This document shows positions 55,566 to 63,675 of a stretch of 64,000 nucleotides of DNA, piece by piece. The notes beneath the pieces are model-generated. The model was given only the letters and a program-made list of their open reading frames with translations. It ran no database searches and had not been told where the DNA came from. Source of the DNA: Claveliimonas monacensis (GTDB lineage: Bacteria > Bacillota > Clostridia > Lachnospirales > Lachnospiraceae); the NCBI RefSeq assembly GCF_014982975.1, contig NZ_JADCKL010000001.1, positions 248,001 through 312,000 of the forward strand. Reading direction: 5' to 3'. The position numbers and the translations under genes are program-made. Numbering within the stretch: the first letter of the stretch is position 1; each line of letters begins with the position of its first letter.

Positions 55566-57146
55566 CTAAACGCCGCTTGCTCCGTAGTTGGAGAGTACTC
55601 TTGCGGAAGGATCATCCACATCGCAGCCCTCCCACTCTTTGTTGGGCATCCAGAAGTCCGTGATCATCTCAGACTGTCCGGGATAGTACTTCTCAAAGAT
55701 CTCCCGGTACAGGAGGGACTCCTTTGTGAAGGGAGCTGCATGTGTATATTGTTTCCGTTTTTCTTCAAATTCTTCATCGGAATAGCAGCCCTCTGCGTAT
55801 TCCTTCAGATAATCCACCATGGAGTGGCCCACTGCGTCGGAGAAGGCGGCCTTCTCACGCATCAGGATGTCGTGGGGGAGATAGTCTCCCTCAAAGGCAT
55901 GGCGGAGAAGATATTTTCCTTTGTTATAGATGTTCATTTTCTTAGATGGATCCACGCCCATGACGTAGGAGACAAAATCCAGGTCGCCGAAGGGAACACG
56001 TGCCTCCATGGAGTTCACGCTGATACACCGGTCAGCCCGGAGCACATCGTACATGTGGAGCTCGTGGACTCTCTTGACAGACTCTTTTTGGAAGGCCTCC
56101 GGTGAGGGGGCGAAGTCTGTATATTTGTAGCCGAAGAGCTCGTCTGAGATCTCTCCGGTCATGAGGACCCGCACATCTGTCTTCTCGTGGATGGCCCTGC
56201 AGAGAAGGTACATGCCCATGGAAGCGCGGATGGTAGTGATGTCAAATGTGCCGAGAGCTTTGATGACATCCGGCAGGGCATGAAGCACATCCTCCTTTGT
56301 GATGATGACCTCTGTGTGGTCGCTGCCGATATAGTCCGCCACTTCCTTTGCGTACTTTAAGTCAATGGCGTCCTCGCTCATGCCGATGGCAAAAGTGCGG
56401 ATGGGGCGGCCAAGGATGCGGGCTGACACAGCGCACACGAGAGAGGAGTCCAGGCCTCCGCTTAAGAGGAAGCCAAGGGGAGCGTCCGCGTCCAGTCTCT
56501 TGCGGATGCCTTCCACCAGCTTGTCGTGGATGTTCCTGCAGACCTCCTCCGTGTCATCCGTACAGACAGAGGAAACCGCAGTGATATCGCGGTAGCAGAT
56601 GAATTCCCCGTCCTTATAGTAATGTCCGGGCGGGAAGGGCATGATCTTATCGGTCAGTCCCACCAGGTTCTTGGCCTCGCTTGCGAAAATAGCGGCGCCG
56701 TCTTTGTCATAGCCATAGTAGAGAGGGCGGATCCCGATGGGGTCCCTTGCCGCTATGTATGATCTCGTGTCGCCGTCAAAGAGGATGAGAGCGTACTCTG
56801 CATCCAGCATGCCAAACATGTCTGTCCCGTATTCCTTGTAGAGGGGGAGAAGGATTTCGCAGTCGCTGTCACTCTTAAAGGTATAGCCTTTCTCCTCCAG
56901 CTTTTTTTTCATTTTTCTGAAGCCATATATTTCTCCGTTGCATACAAGGGTATGACCGCAAAGGGAGAAGGGCTGCATCCCTTCTCCTGTAAGTCCCATG
57001 ATCGCAAGTCTGTGAAAACCGAGAAGGCCGAAGCCGGTATCGATGATCCGGCTGTCGTCCGGTCCTCTCGAGATGGTGCGGTCAAATCCCTCCTTGAATA
57101 GATCGTGATCGGCACTGGGTGAACAGTACCCCATGATTGAACACAT
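55566..57146 (-). CDS. asnB: Asparagine synthase (glutamine-hydrolysing)
   Basis: A 526-residue AsnB-type enzyme. The N-terminal nucleophile Cys2 (MCSIMGY) and RGPDD motif form the glutaminase domain. The synthetase domain has the PP-loop LLSGGLDSSLV (about 232). Length is close to E. coli AsnB. It lies 45 bases after glnN and 34 bases before gltB, so it shares the nitrogen operon and probably its leader control. GGAGGTAACAT precedes the ATG. Confidence 0.94.
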   Translation of the reverse strand: MCSIMGYCSPSADHDLFKEGFDRTISRGPDDSRIIDTGFGLLGFHRLAIMGLTGEGMQPFSLCGHTLVCNGEIYGFRKMKKKLEEKGYTFKSDSDCEILLPLYKEYGTDMFGMLDAEYALILFDGDTRSYIAARDPIGIRPLYYGYDKDGAAIFASEAKNLVGLTDKIMPFPPGHYYKDGEFICYRDITAVSSVCTDDTEEVCRNIHDKLVEGIRKRLDADAPLGFLLSGGLDSSLVCAVSARILGRPIRTFAIGMSEDAIDLKYAKEVADYIGSDHTEVIITKEDVLHALPDVIKALGTFDITTIRASMGMYLLCRAIHEKTDVRVLMTGEISDELFGYKYTDFAPSPEAFQKESVKRVHELHMYDVLRADRCISVNSMEARVPFGDLDFVSYVMGVDPSKKMNIYNKGKYLLRHAFEGDYLPHDILMREKAAFSDAVGHSMVDYLKEYAEGCYSDEEFEEKRKQYTHAAPFTKESLLYREIFEKYYPGQSEMITDFWMPNKEWEGCDVDDPSARVLSNYGASGV

Positions 57147-57191
57147 AGATGTTACCTCCGGGATTTGATTTTTATAAATCAGGCGCTCTGC

Positions 57192-59285
57192 CTAGATGAT
57201 GCCAAAGAGCAGCTTTCCGTAAGTCGGGAATGGCCATACAGATGTGTCTGTCATGGTCTCCAGCAGATCCATGTCGCCGCGGAGGGCGTCCATGGCCGGG
57301 ATGACCATATCTCTGTAGTAGAAGGCCTCCTTCTCGAAATCGGAAATGGTTCCTGCCTCGCTGGCAACCCTCTTCAATGTCTCCAGCTTCTCGTAGGCGG
57401 AAGCAGTGAGAGAGGAGATCTTCTTGACTGTGCTGTATTCATAGGATGTGTCGATCTCAGCTCCGAGAGAGCGCTTTGCGAGTACAGTATCCGTGAGTGA
57501 GTGTGCGTATCCACTGACTGCCGGGAGGATATCCCGCTCAGCCATCTCGGCCATGGTCAGGGCCTCGATGTGCAGCACCTTCACGTAATTTTCCATCATG
57601 ATCTCATAGCGGGACTGCATTTCTTCCTCGCTGAACACCTTGTGGGAGGTGAACAGTTTCACGTTCTTCTCGTGGAGGAAGCAGGGCAGTGCGTCCGGCG
57701 TGGTGCGCAGGTTCAGAAGACCTCTCTTTTCGGCCTCCTCAAGCCATGCGTCGTCGTAGCCGTTTCCGTTGAAGATGATCCGCTTGTGGTCCCGGATTGT
57801 ATCCCGTATCAGGTCGTGGAGGGCGGTCTCGAAATCGTCCGCGCTCTCCAGGATGTCGGCGAACTGCTTCAACTCTTCTGCCACCGCCGTGTTCAGGATC
57901 ACGTTGGGGCCTGAGATGGAAGCGGAGGAGCCCAGCATGCGGAACTCGAATTTATTTCCGGTAAAGGCAAAGGGTGATGTCCTGTTCCGGTCTGTGGAGT
58001 CTTTGGGGAACTTGGGAAGAACGTGTACGCCGACACGCATCAGCTCTTTTTCCTTTCCGTCGTAGGACTCTTCGTTTTCAATGGCCTTGAGGATTTCGGT
58101 CAGCTCATCGCCAAGGAACATGGAGATGACGGCCGGCGGCGCCTCGTTTGCCCCCAGTCTGTGGTCGTTTCCGGCTGAAGCGGCGGACAGGCGCAGGAGA
58201 TCCTGGTACTCATCCACAGCCTTGATGACCGCGCAGAGGAAGAGGAGGAACTGGGCGTTCTCGGAGGGCGTGTCGCCGGGCTCAAGAAGATTGATGCCGG
58301 TGTCCGTGGAGATAGACCAGTTGTTGTGCTTGCCGCTTCCGTTGATGCCCTCAAAGGGCTTCTCGTGGAGAAGGCAGACAAGGTCGTGCTTCTTGGCGAT
58401 CCGCTGCATCAGCTCCATCATCAGCTGGTTGTGGTCTGTGGCAATGTTGGTAGTGGTGAAGATGGGCGCCAGCTCGTGCTGTGCGGGAGCCACCTCGTTG
58501 TGCTCTGTCTTGGCCAGGATTCCCAGCTTCCAGAGTTCTTCATTGAGTTCCTTCATATATGCCTGGACGCGGGATTTGATGGTGCCGAAGTAGTGGTCCT
58601 CCAGTTCCTGGCCCTTGGGAGCGGGTGCTCCGAAGAGGGTCCTGCCGGTGTAGATCAGGTCTTTTCTTTCCTCATAATACTTTTTATCTACCAGGAAATA
58701 TTCCTGCTCCGGGCCTACCGTTGTCTTTACGGATTTCACATCCTCATTTCCGAAGAGATGCACAACCCGGAGAGCCTGGCGGTTGATGGCCTGCATGCTC
58801 CGCAAAAGAGGCGTTTTCTTGTCGAGCGCGTGGCCGCTGTAGGAGCAGAAGGCCGTGGGGATGCACAGGACACCGTTCTTGATGAAGGCGTAGGCTGTGG
58901 GGTCCCAGGCTGTGTATCCTCTGGCCTCAAAGGTGGCCCGAAGTCCTCCCGACGGGAAGGAGGAGGCGTCCGGTTCACCCTGCACCAGCTCTTTGCCGGA
59001 AAATTCCATGATGACTTTTCCGTCCACATCCGGGCTGATGAAGCTGTCGTGCTTTTCGGCTGTTATGCCTGTCATGGGCTGGAACCAGTGGGTGTAGTGT
59101 GTGACTCCCTTTTCAATCGCCCAGTCTTTCATGGCGTTGGCGACTACGTTGGCAATATTTATGTCCAGGCTCCTTCCGTCTTTCATCGTGCGCTGAAGCT
59201 GCCGGAAGGTCTCCTTTGGAAGGCGTTCCTTCATGACAGACTCATCGAAAACCATTGAACCAAATTTTTCTGCTGCTGTACTCAT
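57192..59285 (-). CDS. glnN: Glutamine synthetase type III
   Basis: A 697-residue GSIII, much longer than types I and II, assimilating ammonium onto glutamate with [19 protein letters not shown] and HWFQPMTG at the N-terminus, [13 protein letters not shown] (about 200) and [14 protein letters not shown]-like metal/substrate residues (seen as [14 protein letters not shown]) are typical, as is [10 protein letters not shown]. The start at 59285 has AAGGAG about 11 bases upstream; the frame is open to 59399 through the leader. It heads the glnN-asnB-gltB-gltD operon and lies behind two attenuator-type terminators. Confidence 0.95.
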   Translation of the reverse strand: MSTAAEKFGSMVFDESVMKERLPKETFRQLQRTMKDGRSLDINIANVVANAMKDWAIEKGVTHYTHWFQPMTGITAEKHDSFISPDVDGKVIMEFSGKELVQGEPDASSFPSGGLRATFEARGYTAWDPTAYAFIKNGVLCIPTAFCSYSGHALDKKTPLLRSMQAINRQALRVVHLFGNEDVKSVKTTVGPEQEYFLVDKKYYEERKDLIYTGRTLFGAPAPKGQELEDHYFGTIKSRVQAYMKELNEELWKLGILAKTEHNEVAPAQHELAPIFTTTNIATDHNQLMMELMQRIAKKHDLVCLLHEKPFEGINGSGKHNNWSISTDTGINLLEPGDTPSENAQFLLFLCAVIKAVDEYQDLLRLSAASAGNDHRLGANEAPPAVISMFLGDELTEILKAIENEESYDGKEKELMRVGVHVLPKFPKDSTDRNRTSPFAFTGNKFEFRMLGSSASISGPNVILNTAVAEELKQFADILESADDFETALHDLIRDTIRDHKRIIFNGNGYDDAWLEEAEKRGLLNLRTTPDALPCFLHEKNVKLFTSHKVFSEEEMQSRYEIMMENYVKVLHIEALTMAEMAERDILPAVSGYAHSLTDTVLAKRSLGAEIDTSYEYSTVKKISSLTASAYEKLETLKRVASEAGTISDFEKEAFYYRDMVIPAMDALRGDMDLLETMTDTSVWPFPTYGKLLFGII

Positions 59286-59319
59286 GACTCTCTGACTCCT
59301 TTTCATTTTAATTAGAATT

Positions 59320-59393
59320 AAAAAAGCGGCAATGGAGACTCCTTCGTCCCAGTGTGGCCATCCCCGGGGCGAAAGAAGCGACTCCATTGCCGC
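59320..59393 (-). terminator. Leader terminator T2 of glnN (attenuator)
   Basis: On the minus strand a perfect 12-bp stem (GCGGCAATGGAG, 59382-59393, with its complement, 59326-59337) is followed by six Ts, 34 bases upstream of the glnN start. Located between promoter and gene, it must be bypassed for expression. Its left arm overlaps the P2 hexaloop hairpin. Confidence 0.88.
59378..59393 (-). promoter_or_regulatory. ANTAR-type hexaloop hairpin P2 of the glnN leader
   Basis: On the minus strand GCGGC[AATGGA]GTCGC: a 5-bp stem with one G-U pair and a six-base loop with A at position 1 and G at position 4, as in known ANTAR target RNAs. It uses the left arm of terminator T2, so the two structures exclude each other. 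Confidence 0.75.
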
Positions 59394-59405
59394 ATACAAA
59401 AGTAA

Positions 59406-59459
59406 AAGAAAAAACGGCGCGCAGAAAAAAGGGGTAATTTCTGCGACACCGTTGCCGTT
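59406..59459 (-). terminator. Leader terminator T1 of glnN
   Basis: On the minus strand the outer AACGGC/GCCGTT and inner CGCAGAAA/TTTCTGCG stems are separated by an asymmetric internal loop and followed by six Ts. It begins within about 10 bases of the likely transcription start. Confidence 0.75.
59444..59457 (-). promoter_or_regulatory. ANTAR-type hexaloop hairpin P1 of the glnN leader
   Basis: On the minus strand CGGC[AACGGT]GTCG: a 4-bp stem with one G-U pair and a hexaloop with A1 and G4. It shares 13 of 15 bases with P2. It overlaps the left side of terminator T1. P1 and P2 are 50 bases apart. Confidence 0.7.
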
Positions 59460-59470
59460 CTTTGCCTGTA

Positions 59471-59499
59471 ACTATACTGCCGGGAGAATGATTTGTCAA
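59471..59499 (-). promoter_or_regulatory. Strong promoter of glnN-asnB-gltBD
   Basis: On the minus strand, -35 TTGACA (59494-59499), 17-bp spacer, -10 TATAGT (59471-59476). Transcription would start about 10 bases before hairpin P1. Confidence 0.85.
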
Positions 59500-59551
59500 A
59501 TGTTTTCTTGTATTTATTTCCGTACAATCCACAAGGACGTCCCCTCAAAAG

Positions 59552-59580
59552 TTGACATGGAAAAGGAAATCCGCTATATT
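59552..59580 (+). promoter_or_regulatory. Strong promoter of glnA
   Basis: -35 TTGACA (59552-59557), 17-bp spacer, -10 TATATT (59575-59580). It is divergent from the glnN promoter, with 52 bp between the two -35 boxes. Confidence 0.85.
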
Positions 59581-59583
59581 TTT

Positions 59584-59601
59584 TACTGTAATGACATAGT
59601 G
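59584..59601 (+). promoter_or_regulatory. ANTAR-type hexaloop hairpin P1 of the glnA leader
   Basis: TACTGT[AATGAC]ATAGTG: up to 6 bp with two G-U pairs and a hexaloop with A1 and G4. It would sit at the very 5' end of the glnA transcript; the outermost pair may be lost depending on the exact start. Confidence 0.65.
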
Positions 59602-59653
59602 TGCAGGTGAAAATGCATATCCTGTGTCAGAAGAAATATGAGAGACAGAGAAT

Positions 59654-59671
59654 ATGGGCAAAGGCGTTCAT
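59654..59671 (+). promoter_or_regulatory. ANTAR-type hexaloop hairpin P2 of the glnA leader
   Basis: ATGGGC[AAAGGC]GTTCAT: 6 bp with two G-U pairs and a hexaloop with A1 and G4. Its loop and right arm overlap the left arm of the downstream terminator. P1 and P2 are 52 bases apart, almost the same distance as in the glnN leader. Confidence 0.72.
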
Positions 59672-59730
59672 CTGAAGGTAGAGAAAGTTCTCGCGTATGC
59701 GTATCTTTCTCTTTCAGAAGGCGCCTTTTT
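59660..59730 (+). terminator. Leader terminator of glnA (attenuator)
   Basis: AAAGGCG (59660-59666) pairs with CGCCTTT (59722-59728), and inner CTGAA...AGAGAAAG (59672-59687) pairs with CTTTCTCTTTCAG (59705-59717). A T-run ends at 59730. It is 31 bases upstream of the glnA start. Confidence 0.85.
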
Positions 59731-59761
59731 ATCATATGCAGATATAAAAGGAGGATTGAAT

Positions 59762-60988
59762 ATGGATATGTATCAGTACGAAAAGGTTATGACATTCGTG
59801 GATGAGGAGGATGTGAAATTTATCCGGCTTGCCTTTTTTGACGCCTTTGGCGTGCAGAAAAATATTTCTATCATGTCCGGTCAGCTGGAGCGGGCCTTTA
59901 AGGAGGGGATCTCTTTTGACGCCTCCGCTGTGGCAGGCTTTGGCGGTGAAGTGAAGAGCGACCTCTTTCTCCACCCGGACCCGTCCACCTTTTCTATTCT
60001 TCCGTGGCGGCCTTCCACAGGCAGGGTGGCCAGGATGTACTGCGACATCCGTTACCCGGATGGAACCCTGTACGAGAAGGACAGCCGTTATATATTAAAG
60101 AAAGCCGTGGAAAAAGCAAAGGAGAAGGGGCTGAAGATCGATTTTGGAACGGAGGTGGAATTCTACCTTTTCCAGACGGATGAGAATGGAAATGCCACAA
60201 AGATCCCCTTTGACAGGGCCGGCTACATGGATGTGGCCCCGGAGGACAAAGGAGAGAATATCCGCCGGGAGATCTGCTTTACCCTCATCGACATGGGCAT
60301 CGAGCCGGAGGCCTCCCACCACGAGGAAGGGCCGGGGCAGAACGAGATCGATTTCCAGTACAGCGATCCCCTCACTGCCGCAGACAATACGGCTTCCTTT
60401 AAATGGGTGGTGAGTACGGCCGCCATGGGCAACGGACTGTACGCCGACTTCTCCCCGAAACCTATCAAGGAATATGCGGGCAACGGCATGCATATCAATA
60501 TGTCAGTGAGATGCGAGGATGGATCGGACTGCAATGGACAGTTTATGACAGGCATCCTGGAGCATATACGTGAGATCACCCTGTTCCTGAATCCTTCAGA
60601 GGACTCCTACCGGAGGCTGGGGGAGAAGAAAGCGCCCAAATATGTGACCTGGTCCCCGGAAAACCGCTCCCAGCTGATCCGCATCCCGGCCGTGAAGAGC
60701 GGGAAGAAGAGGATCGAGCTTCGCTCCCCTGATCCCACAGCCAATCCTTATCTCGCCTTTGCCCTTCTGATCTACGCCGGCATGGACGGCATTGAGAGAA
60801 AGCTGCCTCTCCAGAAACCGGCCAATGTCAATCTGTACACAGCAGACCACGATGTGACAGACCAGCTGAAAAAACTGCCGGAGAGCCGGGGGGAGGCCTG
60901 GGACGCGGCAGCTGCAGGCACCCTCGTGAAACGGGTGCTGCCGGAAAGCTATCTGGCTGCCTACAAGAACCCGCCTGAGACACACTGA
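59762..60988 (+). CDS. glnA: Glutamine synthetase type I family protein
   Basis: A 408-residue GSI-type enzyme, somewhat short against the usual 440-470. The beta-grasp domain (IRLAFFDAFGVQKN, FDASAVAGF) is followed by the catalytic domain with GTEVEFYLF, NEIDFQY, AGNGMHINMS and RIELRSPDPTANPYLA. I do not see an adenylylation-loop sequence like that of enterobacteria, so activity is probably controlled otherwise. The start at 59762 has AAAGGAGG 7 bases upstream; the frame from 59654 runs through the leader hairpins. It is followed 36 bases later by the ANTAR regulator gene. Confidence 0.92.
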   Translation: MDMYQYEKVMTFVDEEDVKFIRLAFFDAFGVQKNISIMSGQLERAFKEGISFDASAVAGFGGEVKSDLFLHPDPSTFSILPWRPSTGRVARMYCDIRYPDGTLYEKDSRYILKKAVEKAKEKGLKIDFGTEVEFYLFQTDENGNATKIPFDRAGYMDVAPEDKGENIRREICFTLIDMGIEPEASHHEEGPGQNEIDFQYSDPLTAADNTASFKWVVSTAAMGNGLYADFSPKPIKEYAGNGMHINMSVRCEDGSDCNGQFMTGILEHIREITLFLNPSEDSYRRLGEKKAPKYVTWSPENRSQLIRIPAVKSGKKRIELRSPDPTANPYLAFALLIYAGMDGIERKLPLQKPANVNLYTADHDVTDQLKKLPESRGEAWDAAAAGTLVKRVLPESYLAAYKNPPETH

Positions 60989-61024
60989 CAGATATATGGA
61001 CAAAGATAAAGGAGTGGGAAGAAC

Positions 61025-61606
61025 ATGACAGCAGAAAAAGCGGCATACCGCGTACTGGTGGCTTCTGCGTCAGACAAGATGGCCTCCGTGGTGAAGGATG
61101 TGCTCCCCGGCCCTCAGTACAGAGATATCTCTTACGTGTCCACCATGGGGGATGCAAAACGGATGCTGGTCAGCCAAACTTACGATATCCTCATCATCAA
61201 CACACCGCTGAAAGATGATTTCGGCATACAGGCCGCCGTTGACATAGCAGAGCAGCATGAGACAGGGATCCTGCTTCTGGTCAAGGCAGAGATGTACGAG
61301 CAGGTGTCTTCCCAGGTGGAGGACTACGGCATCGTCACCCTGGCAAGGCCCACCACGCGGCAGAGCCTTTACACATCCGTCAAAATGCTGAGCGCGGTCC
61401 AGATGAAGATCAGAAAGCTGGAGAAAGAGATGCGCAGGATGAAGGAGCGGATGCAGGAACAGCAGACCATTGACCGGGCCAAATGGCTTCTCGTGGACCA
61501 GCGGAAGATGAGCGAGCCGGATGCCCACAGATATATAGAAAAAGCAGCCATGGACCGGTGCGTGAAAAAGATCCGGATCGCGGAGGAGATCCTCAGGGAG
61601 AACTGA
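61025..61606 (+). CDS. ANTAR domain antiterminator with degenerate receiver domain
   Basis: A 193-residue protein. Residues 1-120 look like a response-regulator receiver, but the acidic pocket is absent (VLVASASDK), the phospho-acceptor position is Asn59 (ILIINTP) and the conserved Lys is Arg108 (LARP). A coiled coil (about 125-148) leads into an ANTAR domain (IDRAKWLLVDQRKMSEPDAH, then AAMDRCVKKIRIAEEIL). ANTAR proteins such as NasR, AmiR and EutV bind paired hexaloop RNA hairpins and prevent termination. It follows glnA by 36 bases, with GGAGTGGGAAG before the ATG. Its targets are very probably the glnA and glnN leaders. The signal is unlikely to be phosphorylation. Confidence 0.9.
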   Translation: MTAEKAAYRVLVASASDKMASVVKDVLPGPQYRDISYVSTMGDAKRMLVSQTYDILIINTPLKDDFGIQAAVDIAEQHETGILLLVKAEMYEQVSSQVEDYGIVTLARPTTRQSLYTSVKMLSAVQMKIRKLEKEMRRMKERMQEQQTIDRAKWLLVDQRKMSEPDAHRYIEKAAMDRCVKKIRIAEEILREN

Positions 61607-61622
61607 CAGCCATTTATTACCA

Positions 61623-61651
61623 GTGTAAAAGTTTTCCTCCTTCGCATACTA
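61623..61651 (+). promoter_or_regulatory. Candidate sigma-G/sigma-F promoter of spoIVB
   Basis: -10 CATACTA (61645-61651), a full match to the CATnnTA forespore consensus, and -35 GTGTA (61623-61627), 4 of 5, with a 17-bp spacer. Forespore expression of spoIVB is known in Bacillus. Confidence 0.6.
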
Positions 61652-61698
61652 ACGATAAAACGCCTCCACATGAGGGGCGGCAGTATGGAGACGATAGT

Positions 61699-62766
61699 AT
61701 GCGAAGATATTGGTACAGACGAATTTTGATCATGATCCTTGTGTTCACCATTTCGGTGGGAGGAAGCTGGTACCTGATCGAGGAGAGCAGGGCCAGTCTG
61801 GAAAAAGAAGTAAATGCGGACACTTCCGATGAGCTTTTGATCCCCGGAGGTATGCCTGTGGGGATCTATCTGGAGACAGAGGGAGCGCTGGTGCTGGGGA
61901 CAGAGAAGATCGAGGGGGAGGATGGACAGGAGTATGAGCCGGCTGCAGATCTGGTACAGGAGGGAGACTATATCATTGGCCTCGACGATGAGAAGATCTC
62001 GAACAAATCCCAGCTGGTGGAGGCAGTGGCCGCATTGGACAAAGAGGAAGTGGTGCTGAAGGTGCGCCGGGATGAGCAGGAAATCGCCATCCGCATGAAG
62101 GCGGTCCACTGCGGCAGGGATGAGTACAAGCTGGGGATCTGGGTGCGGGATAATGCCCAGGGACTTGGCACAGTCACTTTCCTGAATGCGGACAGCCAGT
62201 TCGGGGCGCTGGGGCACGGCATCAGGGATACAGATACCGGCCAGCTTCTGGACGCCTCCGACGGTCTTCTCTACACCACCAGCATCAAGGATATTAAGAA
62301 GGGAAAAGACGGGACGCCGGGAGGCATGGAAGGCGTGATCATCTACAACAATTACAATATTCTTGGAAGTATTAATGAGAACACAGAGGACGGCATTTAC
62401 GGTACGCTGGACAGAGTGGATACCCTCTTCACAGACACCCGGCCTCTGGAACCAGCCGGCGACGAAAGTGAGATACAAGAGGGGGAGGCCGTCATTCGCT
62501 GTGCGGTCAGCGGCACGGTGGAAGATTACAAGATCCGTATTACAAAAGTTGACAGGAATGCCCAGGAAGCGAACAAAAAGATCATGCTGGAAGTGACAGA
62601 TGAAAAGCTGCTGGAGCTCACAGGAGGGATCGTCCAGGGAATGAGCGGCAGTCCCATTATCCAGAACGGGAAGCTGATCGGAGCGGTGACCCACGTGTTT
62701 GTGAACAGCCCGGAGGAGGGATACGGCATCTTTATCCAGGACATGTTGAAACATATCGAAAGTTAA
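61699..62766 (+). CDS. spoIVB: SpoIVB peptidase (stage IV sporulation protein B)
   Basis: A 355-residue secreted, membrane-tethered S55 serine peptidase. One N-terminal transmembrane helix (ILIMILVFTISVGGSWYL), a PDZ domain (about 45-125; DLVQEGDYIIGLDDEKI) and the peptidase domain with His in FGALGHGI and Ser in GMSGSPII. It is made in the forespore and cleaves SpoIVFA to trigger pro-sigma-K processing; in Clostridia without that checkpoint its role is less certain. The start at 61699 has GGAGACG about 6 bases upstream. The order spoIVB-spo0A is conserved. Confidence 0.95.
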   Translation: MRRYWYRRILIMILVFTISVGGSWYLIEESRASLEKEVNADTSDELLIPGGMPVGIYLETEGALVLGTEKIEGEDGQEYEPAADLVQEGDYIIGLDDEKISNKSQLVEAVAALDKEEVVLKVRRDEQEIAIRMKAVHCGRDEYKLGIWVRDNAQGLGTVTFLNADSQFGALGHGIRDTDTGQLLDASDGLLYTTSIKDIKKGKDGTPGGMEGVIIYNNYNILGSINENTEDGIYGTLDRVDTLFTDTRPLEPAGDESEIQEGEAVIRCAVSGTVEDYKIRITKVDRNAQEANKKIMLEVTDEKLLELTGGIVQGMSGSPIIQNGKLIGAVTHVFVNSPEEGYGIFIQDMLKHIES

Positions 62767-62782
62767 GAAAATAGTGGGAAGG

Positions 62783-62789
62783 TGTCGAG
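62783..62789 (+). promoter_or_regulatory. Possible 0A box
   Basis: TGTCGAG matches the Spo0A-binding core TGTCGAA at 6 of 7 positions and lies 20 bases upstream of the spo0A -35 box. Autoregulation is inferred. Confidence 0.4.
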
Positions 62790-62808
62790 ATCTTCCGACC
62801 CTAAATCC

Positions 62809-62837
62809 TTGATTTCGCATTCTTGTAATTCTATAAT
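62809..62837 (+). promoter_or_regulatory. Promoter of spo0A
   Basis: -35 TTGATT (62809-62814), 17-bp spacer, -10 TATAAT (62832-62837). A CTTGA/TCAAG inverted repeat follows in the leader. Confidence 0.75.
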
Positions 62838-62880
62838 TTTCCTTGACAGTTTTTCAAGAATAGATAGGAGGATTTATGGA

Positions 62881-63672
62881 ATGGGAGAGATTCGTGTAGC
62901 AATCGCCGACGACAACGAGAGAATTCTGGAGCTGCTTGGCGAAATCGTCAGCAGCGATAAAGACCTGAGCCTTGTGGGGAAGGCGGACAACGGTGAGGAT
63001 ATGTGCCGGGTGATCCGGGAAAAAGAGCCGGATGTTGTCCTGCTTGATCTGATCATGCCTAAAATGGACGGACTTGGCGTGATGGACGCCGTCAACCATG
63101 ACAAAACTTTGAAAAAACGCCCGTATTTTATCATAGTCACAGCTGTGGGCCAGGAGCGGATTACAGAGGACGCTTTCAACAAAGGGGCCATGTACTATGT
63201 TATGAAGCCTTTTAAGAATGAGGTGATCCTGGAGCGGATCAAGCAGGTCACCCAGAAGGGGAGGACGAGCTATATCCACGGCCTGGATGCTGCTGCCCAA
63301 AGTCCGGAGCAGGAGGAGGCCAACCTGGAGACAAGGGTGACGGATATGATCCACGAGATCGGCATTCCCGCCCATATCAAGGGGTATCACTATCTGAGGG
63401 ACGCCATTATGATGGCAGTGGAAGATATGGATGTGCTGAACGCCGTGACGAAAGTTCTCTATCCCACAGTGGCCAAACATCACCAGACAACGGCCAGCCG
63501 GGTGGAGAGGGCTATACGGCATGCCATCGAGGTGGCCTGGAGCAGAGGAAAGCTGGACACTCTGGATGAACTGTTCGGATACACGGTGAGCAATGGCAAG
63601 GGAAAGCCCACAAACTCCGAGTTTATCGCGCTGATCGCAGATACGCTGCGCCTGGAATATAAAAACAGATAA
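62881..63672 (+). CDS. spo0A: Sporulation master regulator Spo0A
   Basis: A 263-residue response regulator. The receiver (1-125) has Asp10/Asp11 (AIADDNE), the phospho-acceptor Asp56 (VVLLDLIMP) and Lys109 (VMKPF). The DNA-binding effector domain (about 150-263) has [20 protein letters not shown] and the recognition region [21 protein letters not shown] typical of Spo0A. AGGAGG lies 9 bases before the chosen ATG at 62881; the frame opens at 62782 through the promoter. It commits the cell to sporulation. Confidence 0.97.
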   Translation: MGEIRVAIADDNERILELLGEIVSSDKDLSLVGKADNGEDMCRVIREKEPDVVLLDLIMPKMDGLGVMDAVNHDKTLKKRPYFIIVTAVGQERITEDAFNKGAMYYVMKPFKNEVILERIKQVTQKGRTSYIHGLDAAAQSPEQEEANLETRVTDMIHEIGIPAHIKGYHYLRDAIMMAVEDMDVLNAVTKVLYPTVAKHHQTTASRVERAIRHAIEVAWSRGKLDTLDELFGYTVSNGKGKPTNSEFIALIADTLRLEYKNR

Positions 63673-63675
63673 CCC

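Noticed and set aside
59286-59761. Glutamine riboswitch (glnA RNA) upstream of the glutamine synthetase genes
   Set aside because: No match to its conserved core could be seen, whereas the paired A1/G4 hexaloop hairpins and the neighbouring ANTAR gene explain the leaders better.
61369-62820. A 483-codon leftward ORF over spoIVB
   Set aside because: Antisense to a well-supported SpoIVB; hydrophobic His/Leu-rich mirror sequence without a start site.
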